Source: Cantharellus purpuraceus (taxonomy: Eukaryota > Basidiomycota > Agaricomycetes > Cantharellales > Hydnaceae). Taken from it: a DNA stretch of 64,000 nt. The number at the start of each line of letters is the position of its first letter. The stretch's first letter is position 1. Position numbers and translations under genes: made by a program. The DNA lies in the NCBI GenBank assembly GCA_025174535.1, contig JALBUN010000047.1:434001-498000 (forward strand), read 5' to 3'. The notes beneath the pieces were generated by a model. That model was not told the origin of the DNA, made no database searches, and saw only the letters and a list, made by a program, of their open reading frames with translations. Positions 55,085 to 64,000 of the stretch are shown in pieces.

Positions 55085-56146
55085 ATGTCAGGCTTTGAAG
55101 GCAAAATCACTAAAATGATCCAACTTACCAGCTCAAATTATAATTTCTGGTCAATTGCAACCCAGGGCAAGCTTATGACAGCAAACGCATGGTGAGTGAT
55201 GAGTGAGATAAAATGCCCAGCAGCGGACAGCGCAGCACTGAACAGATGGCTGCTCAAAAGAGAGGAGGCTGCAGGCATCATACTCAACTTGCTAATGCCC
55301 ATGCAATATGTCCACATCGAAGGAATGATGGACAATCCAATAAAAATGTGGGAAAAGCTACAAGAGGCACACTGCTCACAAGCCACAAACAGCCATTATC
55401 ACTCCATGCAAACACTGTTGAATATCCAGAAGGAGGATTCCAAGTTGCTCACCGATTACATCACATGCATCAATGCTGCCATGAACGACCTCATAGCACT
55501 TGCACCATCCACTATGACAGCAAATGAGGTATTCAACGAGATTGGCACTCATGCGGCCATGTCTGGTCTTGATAATGCTGAGTATGGACCATTCACATCA
55601 TCCCTCTTACTGCTAGTGAAACTTGACCAAGGCATGGTAACTGCAGCATTTCACAACAAAGACTTGAAATGCCAAGCATCAGCTCTATTGTCTGCCTCTG
55701 CATTAGCTGCCAACCGCATGAGGAAAGGCGACAACACATCCAACATTGTATGTTCATTCTGCAAGAAACGAGGACACCAGCATGACAAGTGCTGGACAGC
55801 TCATCCAGAACTCCAACTCACACATGCTGGACAAAGCCAAGGTGCCAGAACTGCAAACAGTGCCCAAAACAATCCATCTCAGAACAACATACCTGAGACT
55901 GCAATGAATGCAAGTCTACTAGCTTGTCCTACCAATACCTGTCCTGATGATTGCTGGAACACAGACACCAGTGCAACCAGCCATATGACCCAAAACAAAG
56001 ACTGGCTCCACAATTATAGAAACTATTGAATGCCTATACAGCTAGCAAATGACAGGTTAGTTCACTCAGAGGGGAAGGGTGATATCATTTTTAGACCAAA
56101 TATCAATGGTAGTTCTGGCAGAACAATAAAGTTTTCAGATGTCTTA
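55085..56146 (+). pseudogene. copia gag and protease start
   Basis: MSGFEGKITKMIQLTSSNYN with FWSIATQGKLMTANAW (the SSNY.FW motif of copia Gag), a TGA at 55193-55195, then EIKCPAADSAALNRWLLKRE, the UBN2-like core LQEAHCSQATNSHYHSMQTL, a CCHC knuckle CSFCKKRGHQHDKCW and the protease motif CWNTDTSATSHMTQNKDW (normally DSGATSHM). A stop follows at about 56027, then LANDRLVHSEGKGDI and KFSDVL, where the MITE interrupts. Confidence 0.8.
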
Positions 56147-56712
56147 GATGTCTGTTCAGAATCATGTCAGTATACAATATTCTGATGTATATCTCATATA
56201 CATCAGAATTTCAATGATACATAAAGCCAGGGAGTTATAATTTGGATATCTTAAAAGATTTTGGATGTGTGAAATTTTCATAAATATAAACATATATTCT
56301 ATATTTTAATAAACTTTAAAAGATAAGACATTTGGTTGAGATGAACATAACTGTTTATATGAATATAATAGGAATGTCTGTATTAATATAATTGGTATTA
56401 TATAGGGTATTTAGATATACAAATACCAGGTGGGGATTAAAGATAGTTCAAATTATGTTACAAGTGTTGTATAAGAAAGAATCAGTGATATTTGGATGTT
56501 CCCTCAAGAGAGTTGCCACCACTAAATGGGGAAAAAAAGAATTATTTTTGAGAATTATGCCAAAATATCAAAATAAGTTTTAATCTAGTATATTGTGTAA
56601 AATTTGAGAATCATGTTGAAATATGAAAATAAGATTTAATCTAAGTGTGTTGTGTAAAATTTGAGGAAAATGGGTTGTGTATACATATTTGATGTATTTC
56701 CAAACAAGCATC
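56147..56712 (+). mobile_element. 566-bp MITE, copy 2 (in copia protease)
   Basis: Ends GATGTCTGTTCAGAA...AAACAAGCATC, flanked by TTA (56144-56146 and 56713-56715). Removing it with one TTA gives the copia motif DVLYVPELQNNLL, so insertion and duplication are exact. The central part of its subterminal palindrome is inverted relative to copies 1 and 3. Confidence 0.85.
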
Positions 56713-58956
56713 TTATATGTACCAGAACTCCAGAACAATTTACTGGCAGTCCTCCATCTATCCACACACGATAGGTTTGCAATCAAAATCACCAAAGATT
56801 GCATTACATTCACACATGACAGGAGACCTCAGATGTATGCAACAATACTCAATGGTGTGGGGTATCTCTATGGAATCACAATGCCAAATGTCGAGCACAT
56901 GCTAGTATGAAAGTGACAGTGGACCACTTGCTACTCCACAAACAACTAGTCCACATTGGATCAGACTGTCTTGAGTGTCTCAAATCCCACCAAATGGCCA
57001 GTGGAATTGGTATCAAATTGAATACACCAATCCCAAGTCCTTGTGAACCCTGTGTTGCAGCTAAACAACATTGTGACCAATTCCCAAAAGCAACAACTCA
57101 CTGATCATCAAAGCCCTTACAGCTTGTTGTATCAGATCTGCATGGACCTCTCCTGATTTCCACCGCCACAGGACATAAGTATTGGGTAACATTCACAGAT
57201 GATTGCACACAATATAGGATGGTTCACCTACTAAGAATGAAAGATGAAGCCTTTGGTGCATTTTTAACCTATAAAGTACTTGCAGAGAACTAGATTGGTG
57301 GAAAACTCAAATGATTCAGAGACAACAAGGGTGGAGAATACATCAGGGAAAAATGGGACAGATACTTCTCAGAACACGGTATAATCCATGAGCACATGAC
57401 TAAAGGCACACCCCAACAAAATGGCATAGCTGAGCGCACAAATTGCATGCTCGTTGAGGGAATAATAGTGATGCAGCAACAAGCATGGTTACCATCATCA
57501 ACATGGGGAGATGCCCTATGCCTACTGACTCAAATAATCAATGTGACTCCCACATCAGCGCTGCCCATGATGACTCCATATGAAGCTTGGCATGGCAACA
57601 AACCAGACCTCAGCATGTTACATGTTTTTGGCTGTCATGCCTATGTTCACACACAGAAAGACAGCCGATCAGGACTCCAACCCCACACACACAAATGCAT
57701 ATACCTGGGATTTGAAGAGGGCTACAAAGGCTGGTGTTGTTATGACCCCAACATAAGACAGACTGTAATCTCACATGATGTTATTTTCGATGAGATGGAG
57801 TTTCCAGGATTACACAGGTCGCCCAAAAACAATCCGCAACTGCTACCTATAGCACCCATACCACCACCACCAGGTATTCCACAGCAAGCTAATATGCCAA
57901 ACAATCCCAAAAACCAGCAGAGTGATATCACCAATCCAAACACAAATACTCCTCAGCCCCCACATGAGTGAATGCTACCACAACAGCCTGATCCAGATCC
58001 ACCTCAACCACATGAGCGAACACTACAACAACAACCTATCCAGACCCATCTCAACTGCACTGATCTACATGAACTATGTGAACCAACCCTTCCATGGATT
58101 ACTGCCAATTACATGATCCACATATCTGACCTTGTACCCAATGAGGACATGATGATTCTGCACCTGAAGGGGGTGACAACACACTTCAGGCCCTGGAATC
58201 AATCAGCAGCCCACTAGAAACCCCCAAAAATGTACCCATCCAAATAATAACCCTCCAAGAAGGCCTGGAAATAGCATACAATGCAACAATCAAGGATAGC
58301 TGAGTACCATGCACCTACACTGAAGCTATGAAGCATCCTGAAGCAAATAGATGGCATGAGGCCACAGATGCAGAAATACAAGCCCAATTGGACAATGGCA
58401 TGTGGGAGCTTGTTGAGCTACCACCCGGAGAAAAGACCATAGGCTGCAGGTGGGTATTCCACATAAAATTGAATACAGATTGATCGATTGACAGGTTTAA
58501 AGCATGGCTTGTTGCAAAGGGGTACAGTCAATGCCCAGGCATAGGCTTTGACAAAGTATTTGCACCAACCACTTGTTGGGCCACACTACATACCATTCTT
58601 GTGCAGGGAGTGCTCTCTGGAACTCACATCAAATCTGTGGACATCTCAAATGCATACCTAAATGGCATATTAGATGACAACATCACCATTTACATGGATC
58701 AGCCCAAAGGATACCACCAAGGTGGATCAAATCACATAGGCAAGCTGAGGAGAGGACTGTATGGACTATGACAAAGTGGATGGCTCTGGTATAAAAAATT
58801 AGGCAAATGCCTTGAGGACATGGGATATGTGCAGCTTCAATTGGATTCCAGCATATATGTTTGGGAAAGCAAGTCCATGAGGATAATAATACCAGTGTTT
58901 GTTGACGACCTGACACTCATATCAAATTCAAAAGAGGAACTGGATTGTGCCAAAGA
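56713..58956 (+). pseudogene. copia pol: integrase and reverse transcriptase
   Basis: YVPELQNNLLAVLHLS, the GAG-pre-integrase zinc motif (HKQLVHIGSDCLECLK...CEPCVAAKQ), integrase core VSDLHGPLLISTATGHKYWV with FTDDCTQYRM, GTPQQNGIAERTNCMLVEGI, VFGCHAYVHTQKDSRSGLQP, a Pro/Gln/Asn linker, then reverse transcriptase EAMKHPEANRWHEATDAEIQ, GCRWVFHIKLNTD, VDISNAYLNGILDDNITIYM and IPVFVDDLTLISNSKEELD with the FVDD active site. Stops at several sites, many of them TGA or TAG in place of CGA or CAG. Confidence 0.85.
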
Positions 58957-59522
58957 GACGCTTGTTCGGAATCATGTCAGTATACAATATTCTGATGTAT
59001 ATGAGATATACATCAGAATTTCAATGATACATAAAGCCAGGGAGTTACAATTTGGATATCTTAAAAGATTTTGGATGTGTGAAATTTTCATAAATATAAA
59101 CATATATTCTATATTTTAATAAACTTTTAAAGATAAGACATTTGGTTGAGATGAACATAATCATTTACATGTACATAATAGGAATGTATATATGAATATA
59201 ATTGGTATTATATAGGGTATTTAGATATACAAATACCAGGTGGGGATTAAAGATAGTTCAAATTATGTTACAAGTATTGTATAAGAAAGAATCAATGATA
59301 TTTGGATGTTCCTTCAAGAGAGTTGCCACCACTAAATCAGGAAAAAAAGAATTATTTTTGAGAATTATGCCAAAATATCAAAATATGTTTTAATCTAGTA
59401 TATTGTGTAAAATTTGAGAATCATGTTGAAATATGAAAATAAGTTTGAATTGAAGTGTATTGTATAAAATTTGAGGAAAATAGGTTGTACATACGTATTT
59501 GTTGTATTTCTGAATAAGCGTC
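58957..59522 (+). mobile_element. 566-bp MITE, copy 3 (in copia RT)
   Basis: GACGCTTGTTCGGAA...TTCTGAATAAGCGTC, flanked by AGA (58954-58956 and 59523-59525). Excision with one AGA gives CAKEELAKSFKLRDLG, the expected copia sequence. Almost identical to copy 1. Confidence 0.88.
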
Positions 59523-59626
59523 AGAGGAGTTAGCCAAATCATTCAAACTCAGAGACTTAGGCCCTACCACCAGTCTTCTCAGAGTTGAGATCATGTATGA
59601 CAGAGAAAAGTGCACCCTAAGGCTTT
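59523..59626 (+). pseudogene. copia RT fragment between two MITEs
   Basis: EELAKSFKLRDLGPTTSLLR and VEIMYDREKCTLRL continue the reverse transcriptase of the same element. The rest (RNase H, 3' LTR) is not found to the right. Confidence 0.8.
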
Positions 59627-60191
59627 GACGCTTATTCAGAAATACAACAAATACGTATGTACAACCTATTTTCCTCAAATTTTATACAATACACTTCAAT
59701 TCAAACTTATTTTCATATTTCAACATGATTCTCAAATTTTACACAATATACTAGATTAAAACATATTTTGATATTTTGGCATAATTCTCAAAAATAACTG
59801 TTTTTTCCCCATTTAGTGGTGGTAACTCTCCTGAGGGAGCATCCAAATATCATTGATTCTTTCTTATACAATACTTGTAACATAATTTGAACCATCTTTA
59901 ATCCCCACCTGGTATTTGTATATCTAAATACCCTATATAATACCAATTATATTCATATATACATTCCTATTATGTACATGTAAATGATTATGTTCATCTC
60001 AACCAAATGTCTTATCTTTAAAAGTTTATTAAAATATAGAATATATGTTTATATTTATGAAAATTTCACACATCCGAAATCTTTTAAGATATCCAAATTG
60101 TAACTCCCTGGCTTTATGTATCATTGAAATTCTGATGTATATGAGATATACATCAGAATATTGTATACTGACATGATTTCGAACAAGCGCC
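59627..60191 (-). mobile_element. 566-bp MITE family, copy 4 (inverted)
   Basis: Inverted copy: gacgcttattcagaaatac on the left, gaacaagcgcc on the right. The left flank is ttt and the right flank tag, so this copy has no matching 3-bp duplication. The sequence right of it is not copia, so the right side was rearranged, or the AT-rich island joined exactly here. Confidence 0.85.
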
Positions 60192-60270
60192 TAGGGAGGT
60201 CATTTTAAAAACAAAAATCATCACCTTATATCATCAACAAGCTTCTTTCTCCATAGATTTAGACATGCCA

Positions 60271-60768
60271 TTATGAATTCTTATCTTCATTGGTATGTCT
60301 GGACACTGTCCAACACAGCAAAGCCAATAGTATACCAATACTAGTTATGTAGATCATGTGCACTGTACGGCCAAGATATAGTTTCTGCCTATTTATATCT
60401 GGGCCTGGCTGTCTAACAAACGCCTGATTCACATGTGTGGTTATAATGTGTGCATATCCAGAGGTTGGATCAGAACCACTTACAAATCTGTTGGTTTTAT
60501 TCAGAAAACCTGCAAATTCTGCTACAAAAATAGGATCACTTTCATTATAGCCTATTTTATCAGGTTGTAGACCAAGAAATACATATTTGATATGAGGATA
60601 CTTTGAAAGCTGGAACACTTCACCTTCAGCATATGAACGGTCCAGATACTGCCCAAAGGGGTACCAGTCACACGTTGCACAATTAGCTAGCCGGTGTGGA
60701 TTGCTGTGAAAAGGCTTTTGGTAAAACTGTTGATTGAGACGCTGTTTCAGTAATGGATCAGTCTCCAT
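60271..60768 (-). CDS. unknown protein with C-terminal membrane segment, 165 aa
   Basis: Uninterrupted frame from METDPLLKQRLNQQFYQKPF. It contains CATCDWYPFGQYLDRSYAEG and YPHIKYVFLGLQPDKIGYNE, and near residues 135-156 one hydrophobic segment, TVHMIYITSIGILLALLCWT, followed by a short polar tail, so it looks tail-anchored. No known family recognised. It lies 180 bp downstream of the transposase on the same strand and has no visible introns. AT-rich codon use sets it apart from genes in the first 16 kb. Confidence 0.55.
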   Translation of the reverse strand: METDPLLKQRLNQQFYQKPFHSNPHRLANCATCDWYPFGQYLDRSYAEGEVFQLSKYPHIKYVFLGLQPDKIGYNESDPIFVAEFAGFLNKTNRFVSGSDPTSGYAHIITTHVNQAFVRQPGPDINRQKLYLGRTVHMIYITSIGILLALLCWTVSRHTNEDKNS

Positions 60769-60950
60769 AGATACCTATAAGTATAAAACATACAAATATT
60801 CAATTTTATTCTGGGAAAAAAATTTACAGTTGAATGTAGCATAGGTATACAATAATACTATTACTATTGTCTTTCCAATACTCAATAATACATTCTGTAG
60901 ATTTAAAGCTTGATGTTGCTTCCCAAGTTTTCTCTGCATAACATTTCCAT

Positions 60951-62299
60951 TTAACTAAATATTCTACGTACTTTCCTTTTTCTTTGCCTTATTATTTGTT
61001 CTACTTCATTTTCAGTCTCATAATGCATCTCCACATCATACTCACATCTTTCTAATAGTCGTTGTTGAGATAGAGTCATCTTGTCAACATCTTCTGCTCT
61101 TTCCAGTAATGATCTGGGTGGCTCAATATCTGGGTCCTCTTCCTCAGGGTAATCAAAATATTGTTCACACCATTTTTCATGATAAGGGGATGGTTTGATC
61201 TTACGTAGTTCTACAAATTTCTTAATATTCCATAATAGACATGCTACCTTTAATTCCAGATTAAAGACAGCAGGATTTGTAGTTCTAATAGATCTCTTAT
61301 TATCAAATTTTTCAAACAATATTGCAAACCCTCCAAAGAATGCTTCTACTGTTGAACGAAAGGCACCAAACTTCTTATTAAAAATCTTTTCTTCAGGTTT
61401 AAGTTCAACATTTTTTGGCTTCCGAAAAGGATAAAAGAAGTTCTTAGGCTTTAATATACTTGCCTTTACTACTTCTGGAATAGCAGATGGATAAGCTCCA
61501 TCAAAGCCTATCTGATCATTCTTATCTATTTTATTCCATACAGCCATCTCTACAAACATTTTTGCATCAGGATTTAGTTTACATGCCAATGAAGGTGAGG
61601 TGAATAGAACCATTTGATTAATGTCAATGCATACTTGAGTACGAAATCCTGCCTTTTTAAATTTATATGAGTACCCCTCTTCAGATGCCGATCCAATCAA
61701 AATTCCTCTTGTATCATGACCATCAAGAAGTAATGTCACTGATTCCATTTTTGGAGGATTCTTTATAAGAGCTGATAATATCCTTATTATTATATTTGAG
61801 AACATTGTATGCAGTGAATCAGTAACTTGTTTATCTAGATCAAAGTTAAGATGATGCAGACGACCATAAAATTCCTTATGAACATCATAAAAGCTACTTG
61901 ATGGCATGAAATTTCCTATTTCTTCATAAGTAGGACCTTTGAGTAGATGATATAGTACTAACAAGCCTTTTTCTATCTCTCTATAAGGTGTAGAATGTTC
62001 TTCAACTGAAAACAATACCACAAGAAAGAAAAATACTGGTATTGGTCCAAGCTTGTTATATACTACTTTTTTTACATCATCCATGTCATTCATATCTTTT
62101 AGTTTTGTTCTATGATATTTTTGTGTTCTAAGACAGGCCACTTTGTGTATAGAAAATTCCAATGATTGTCCATCAACTTATTATATGCTCTGTCCCTTTG
62201 ATCATTCCACATTTTAAGTTGCTGAAGCTCTTTTTCTTCTTTCTCTTTTTGCTCTTTCTCTTTTTGCTCCTTTGTGCGTTTTTGCTGGTCTGAGGGCAT
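60951..62299 (-). CDS. PIF/Harbinger-like DDE transposase (frame break near its N-terminus)
   Basis: The main frame (to 60951) has the three catalytic blocks of DDE_4-type transposases: VTLLLDGHDTRGILIGSASE (first D), QIGFDGAYPSAIPE (second D, equivalent of GDxGYP) and GAFRSTVEAFFGGFAILFEK (the E). An acidic Pro-rich and then basic C-terminus (RQRKRKVRR) follow. A shorter overlapping frame, 62299-62099, supplies MPSDQQKRTKEQKEKEQKEK and the join DNHWNFLYTKWPVLEHKNI. The two frames overlap by about 60 bp and differ by -1, so a frameshift mutation, programmed shift or small intron is involved. The first ATG in the main frame is MNDMDDVKK. PIF/Harbinger elements make 3-bp target duplications, like those of the MITE next door; a link is possible but unproven. 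Confidence 0.65.
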
Positions 62300-62395
62300 T
62301 TTGACTAAGATACTCTTATATTACAGTAAAACAAAAATATGTTCATTTTTTTGATAATTGAATTTTAAATTAAATAATATTTATTCTATGAAGCT
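62300..62395. promoter_or_regulatory. short AT-rich divergent promoter
   Basis: Only 96 bp separate the start of the transposase (minus) from that of the next ORF (plus); the stretch is almost entirely A and T. It must serve both genes if they are expressed. Confidence 0.45.
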
Positions 62396-63046
62396 ATGTT
62401 GTCTGTCTCTAAGCAAGTTGTTAGTAAAATATCTACTGTCTTTGTTAAAAAAGAACCAGAGGATGATGAAAATCCTTTGTATATAGACTCTGACACCATC
62501 TACATAAAATTCAGATTAAGAAATCCCCCAAAGGACTTCTTTCCAGCTGGATCGGTTTCTCAGGAAAGAGATAAAACACCAGAAGCACTGTACAATAAGA
62601 TGATTGAAAAGGGCAATGAAATAAGTAATTCAACCTGGATTCAACAAAATCATTGTATGTCAAGTCTGCAAACCATGCAACAGGATAATCTGCCTAGTTG
62701 TAATATTTCTATTGCTAGAGAAACTGGCAAGAAGTGTGATATTTCTATTGCTGGGGAAACTTGTAAGAACTGTGATGTGTATAACAATTTGGTTGCATCA
62801 ATGGTTGTTGCATTGAAACAACAGCAGAGAGTTTTCAAGAAAAGTAAAATCACAATCTATGGTATGATCATAACTAAGGATGGTAGGTTAAAATTATATG
62901 AAACCACCAATAACAATCAGGGTGTTTCAATTGTTGTATATCCTTCCTCTGGATACAGCATAGAAGCTCAGTTTGAAGAGTGTTCTAATGCTATTGACAT
63001 TATATTCCAAAGTATAAGAAATCAGATGTTCAAAGAATCCTCATAA
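62396..63046 (+). CDS. unknown protein, 216 aa, with a short internal repeat
   Basis: MLSVSKQVVSKISTVFVKKE, an acidic stretch, FRLRNPPKDFFPAGS, then two tandem copies of CxISIAxETxKxC (CNISIARETGKKC, CDISIAGETCKNC), and KITIYGMIITKDGRLKLYET with VVYPSSGYSIEAQFEE. No recognised domain. The frame is intact and has no introns. The only plus-strand gene of the island. Confidence 0.5.
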   Translation: MLSVSKQVVSKISTVFVKKEPEDDENPLYIDSDTIYIKFRLRNPPKDFFPAGSVSQERDKTPEALYNKMIEKGNEISNSTWIQQNHCMSSLQTMQQDNLPSCNISIARETGKKCDISIAGETCKNCDVYNNLVASMVVALKQQQRVFKKSKITIYGMIITKDGRLKLYETTNNNQGVSIVVYPSSGYSIEAQFEECSNAIDIIFQSIRNQMFKESS

Positions 63047-63064
63047 GGAGTTGATTTAAAAGTC

Positions 63065-63289
63065 CTAGTTTCTACACTCACAACATTTTTCATCTATTTT
63101 CACTTGGATAATTTCAAGATTTGAACTTTTGTTCACACAACAATAAGTACCATTAGTATCATGATGAGTATTTTTTGAATGTTCAGAGCTCTTAGGACAT
63201 TTAATATCCTTACAATCTGTAACTACAGATGTAGTAGTTATATGATTGCACTTCCAAGTAATTTGAATTTTTTCACTATCACCACACAT
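63065..63289 (-). CDS. small cysteine-rich protein, 74 aa
   Basis: MCGDSEKIQITWKCNHITTT...VVTDCKDIKCPKSSEH...GTYCCVNKS...KCCECRN. Ten Cys and several His suggest zinc binding; the C/H spacing resembles a family of small cysteine-rich hypothetical proteins of agaricomycetes (pattern ECGH...DC...C..S..H). No signal peptide. It ends 19 bp from the stop of the convergent 216-aa ORF. Confidence 0.5.
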   Translation of the reverse strand: MCGDSEKIQITWKCNHITTTSVVTDCKDIKCPKSSEHSKNTHHDTNGTYCCVNKSSNLEIIQVKIDEKCCECRN

Positions 63290-63340
63290 GCCTTCATTTG
63301 AGTGAATAAAAATATTGCATATTCACTTATCTGATTTATC

Positions 63341-63520
63341 TTATACTTGTTGTAGTGCACATAGTGGTAGCTGAATCTCATTGTCATCATAAGTAACAGT
63401 TATTAGCAAAGTGTCATCTGACAAAGTGCCAGTTACTAATGTAACAATACCTGTCACTGTCATTTGTGTTCTTGCATTGATAAATGATACCTTATCACCA
63501 ATCTCGGGTATATTCAACAT
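63341..63520 (-). CDS. small beta-rich protein, 59 aa
   Basis: MLNIPEIGDKVSFINARTQM then TVTGIVTLVTGTLSDDTLLI and TVTYDDNEIQLPLCALQQV. The start IGDKV.FI and alternating hydrophobic pattern look like a small beta-barrel (SH3- or KOW-like), but I cannot assign a family. It lies in a row of closely spaced minus-strand ORFs. Confidence 0.4.
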   Translation of the reverse strand: MLNIPEIGDKVSFINARTQMTVTGIVTLVTGTLSDDTLLITVTYDDNEIQLPLCALQQV

Positions 63521-63558
63521 GGTGTCTCTGGTTATTATATATTAATTTTCAAAACTCA

Positions 63559-63804
63559 TTATTTCTCATCTAATTTCCTATCAAGTATATCTACAAACTT
63601 CTTAAATGCTTCAAAACACTGTAGAACATTCTTTCTACTATTAATATGTTTCATACCTGTTACTGTTACAGGAAAACAACACCTTACATTTGTTATCACT
63701 TCTGAAAACAACCCTTCTGTGATAGCATGATCAAGCTCTCTTGTAACAGTTACTAGGTAAAACTGGGGGACTTTTCTCGATGTTTGAATGCAAGGTATTG
63801 TCAT
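63559..63804 (-). CDS. unknown small protein, 81 aa
   Basis: MTIPCIQTSRKVPQFYLVTV, TRELDHAITEGLFSEVITNV, ending FVDILDRKLDEK. Intact short frame 38 bp upstream of the 59-aa ORF, same strand. No motif recognised. Confidence 0.4.
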   Translation of the reverse strand: MTIPCIQTSRKVPQFYLVTVTRELDHAITEGLFSEVITNVRCCFPVTVTGMKHINSRKNVLQCFEAFKKFVDILDRKLDEK

Positions 63805-63881
63805 TTCCTCTAAAGCACTTTTTCCCTTATTCTTCCTTATCTAAGTATGTAAAAATTTTCTTGAAGACTCCTTTAAACATT

Positions 63882-63989
63882 TCACATCATCTTTTTGTAA
63901 TCAAAACTGAGGATCTCATCATCAGTATCTAAAGTAATATCTCTAAAATCTGTCTCAAAAAACTGTTTAGTCCATTGTGTGTCAACCAT
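63882..63989 (-). CDS. possible small acidic ORF, 35 aa
   Basis: MVDTQWTKQFFETDFRDITL then DTDDEILSFDYKKMM. Very short, so coding status is uncertain. It is included because it continues the row of minus-strand ORFs up to the window edge. Confidence 0.25.
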   Translation of the reverse strand: MVDTQWTKQFFETDFRDITLDTDDEILSFDYKKMM

Positions 63990-64000
63990 TATACCATAAT

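Noticed and set aside
60271..60768. Giant-virus or polinton gene
   Set aside because: Compact AT-rich style suggested it, but no capsid, polymerase or packaging ATPase is visible; kept as unknown.

Overview
The window is nuclear DNA of a filamentous fungus, very probably an agaricomycete basidiomycete. The first 16.6 kb carries protein genes with many 47-60 bp introns that have CTRAY-like branch points, and the gene families are those usual in Agaricomycetes. The rest is dominated by chromodomain Ty3/gypsy and Ty1/copia retrotransposons. I cannot name the species.

Layout. (1) 1-16.6 kb, gene-rich: the 3' end of an mRNA export factor gene (mex67/NXF1 type), a 942-aa ankyrin-repeat protein, a HODM-like (DUF3445) membrane-anchored protein, an FHA/G-patch (AGGF1-like) protein, a PhoD-like phosphatase followed by a decayed copy of its own 3' end, and a DUF6534-type membrane protein. 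I rebuilt exon-intron models for four of these from splice sites and family motifs. Three models have totals divisible by three, and very short exons (12, 10 and perhaps 7 nt) are needed. (2) 16.6-24.8 kb: decayed copia and LTR fragments. (3) 24.8-27 kb: one intact-looking FAD-linked oxidoreductase gene, isolated among transposons, with an LTR-like sequence and TATA box just upstream. (4) 27-48.3 kb: several nested copies of one chromovirus family, here called Gy1 (LTR-A, about 510 bp), on both strands, plus a 714-bp solo LTR and a fragment of another gypsy family (Gy3). (5) 48.3-54.7 kb: a nearly complete but mutated second chromovirus (Gy2) with both LTRs. (6) 54.7-60.2 kb: a copia element interrupted by copies of a 566-bp MITE. 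(7) 60.2-64 kb: an AT-rich, intron-poor island with a PIF/Harbinger-like transposase and six other compact ORFs of unknown function, running off the window.

How the parts relate. The retroelements are defective (stops, frameshifts, nested insertions), but they keep informative structure. Gy1 carries an accessory gene antisense to gag-pol between pol and the 3' LTR. It has its own TATA box, a Glu/Lys/Arg-rich coiled coil and a C6-like cysteine cluster. Gy2 and Gy3 instead carry a sense-oriented third ORF after pol. Both Gy1 and Gy2 have a primer-binding site that is the reverse complement of the predicted 5' end of their own transcript, as in Tf1-type self-priming. The copia fragments share a site matching the anticodon arm of initiator tRNA-Met. 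Removing two of the MITE copies restores copia protein motifs exactly, which fixes the 3-bp target duplication. The antisense gene and the AT-rich island are the best candidates for something undescribed.
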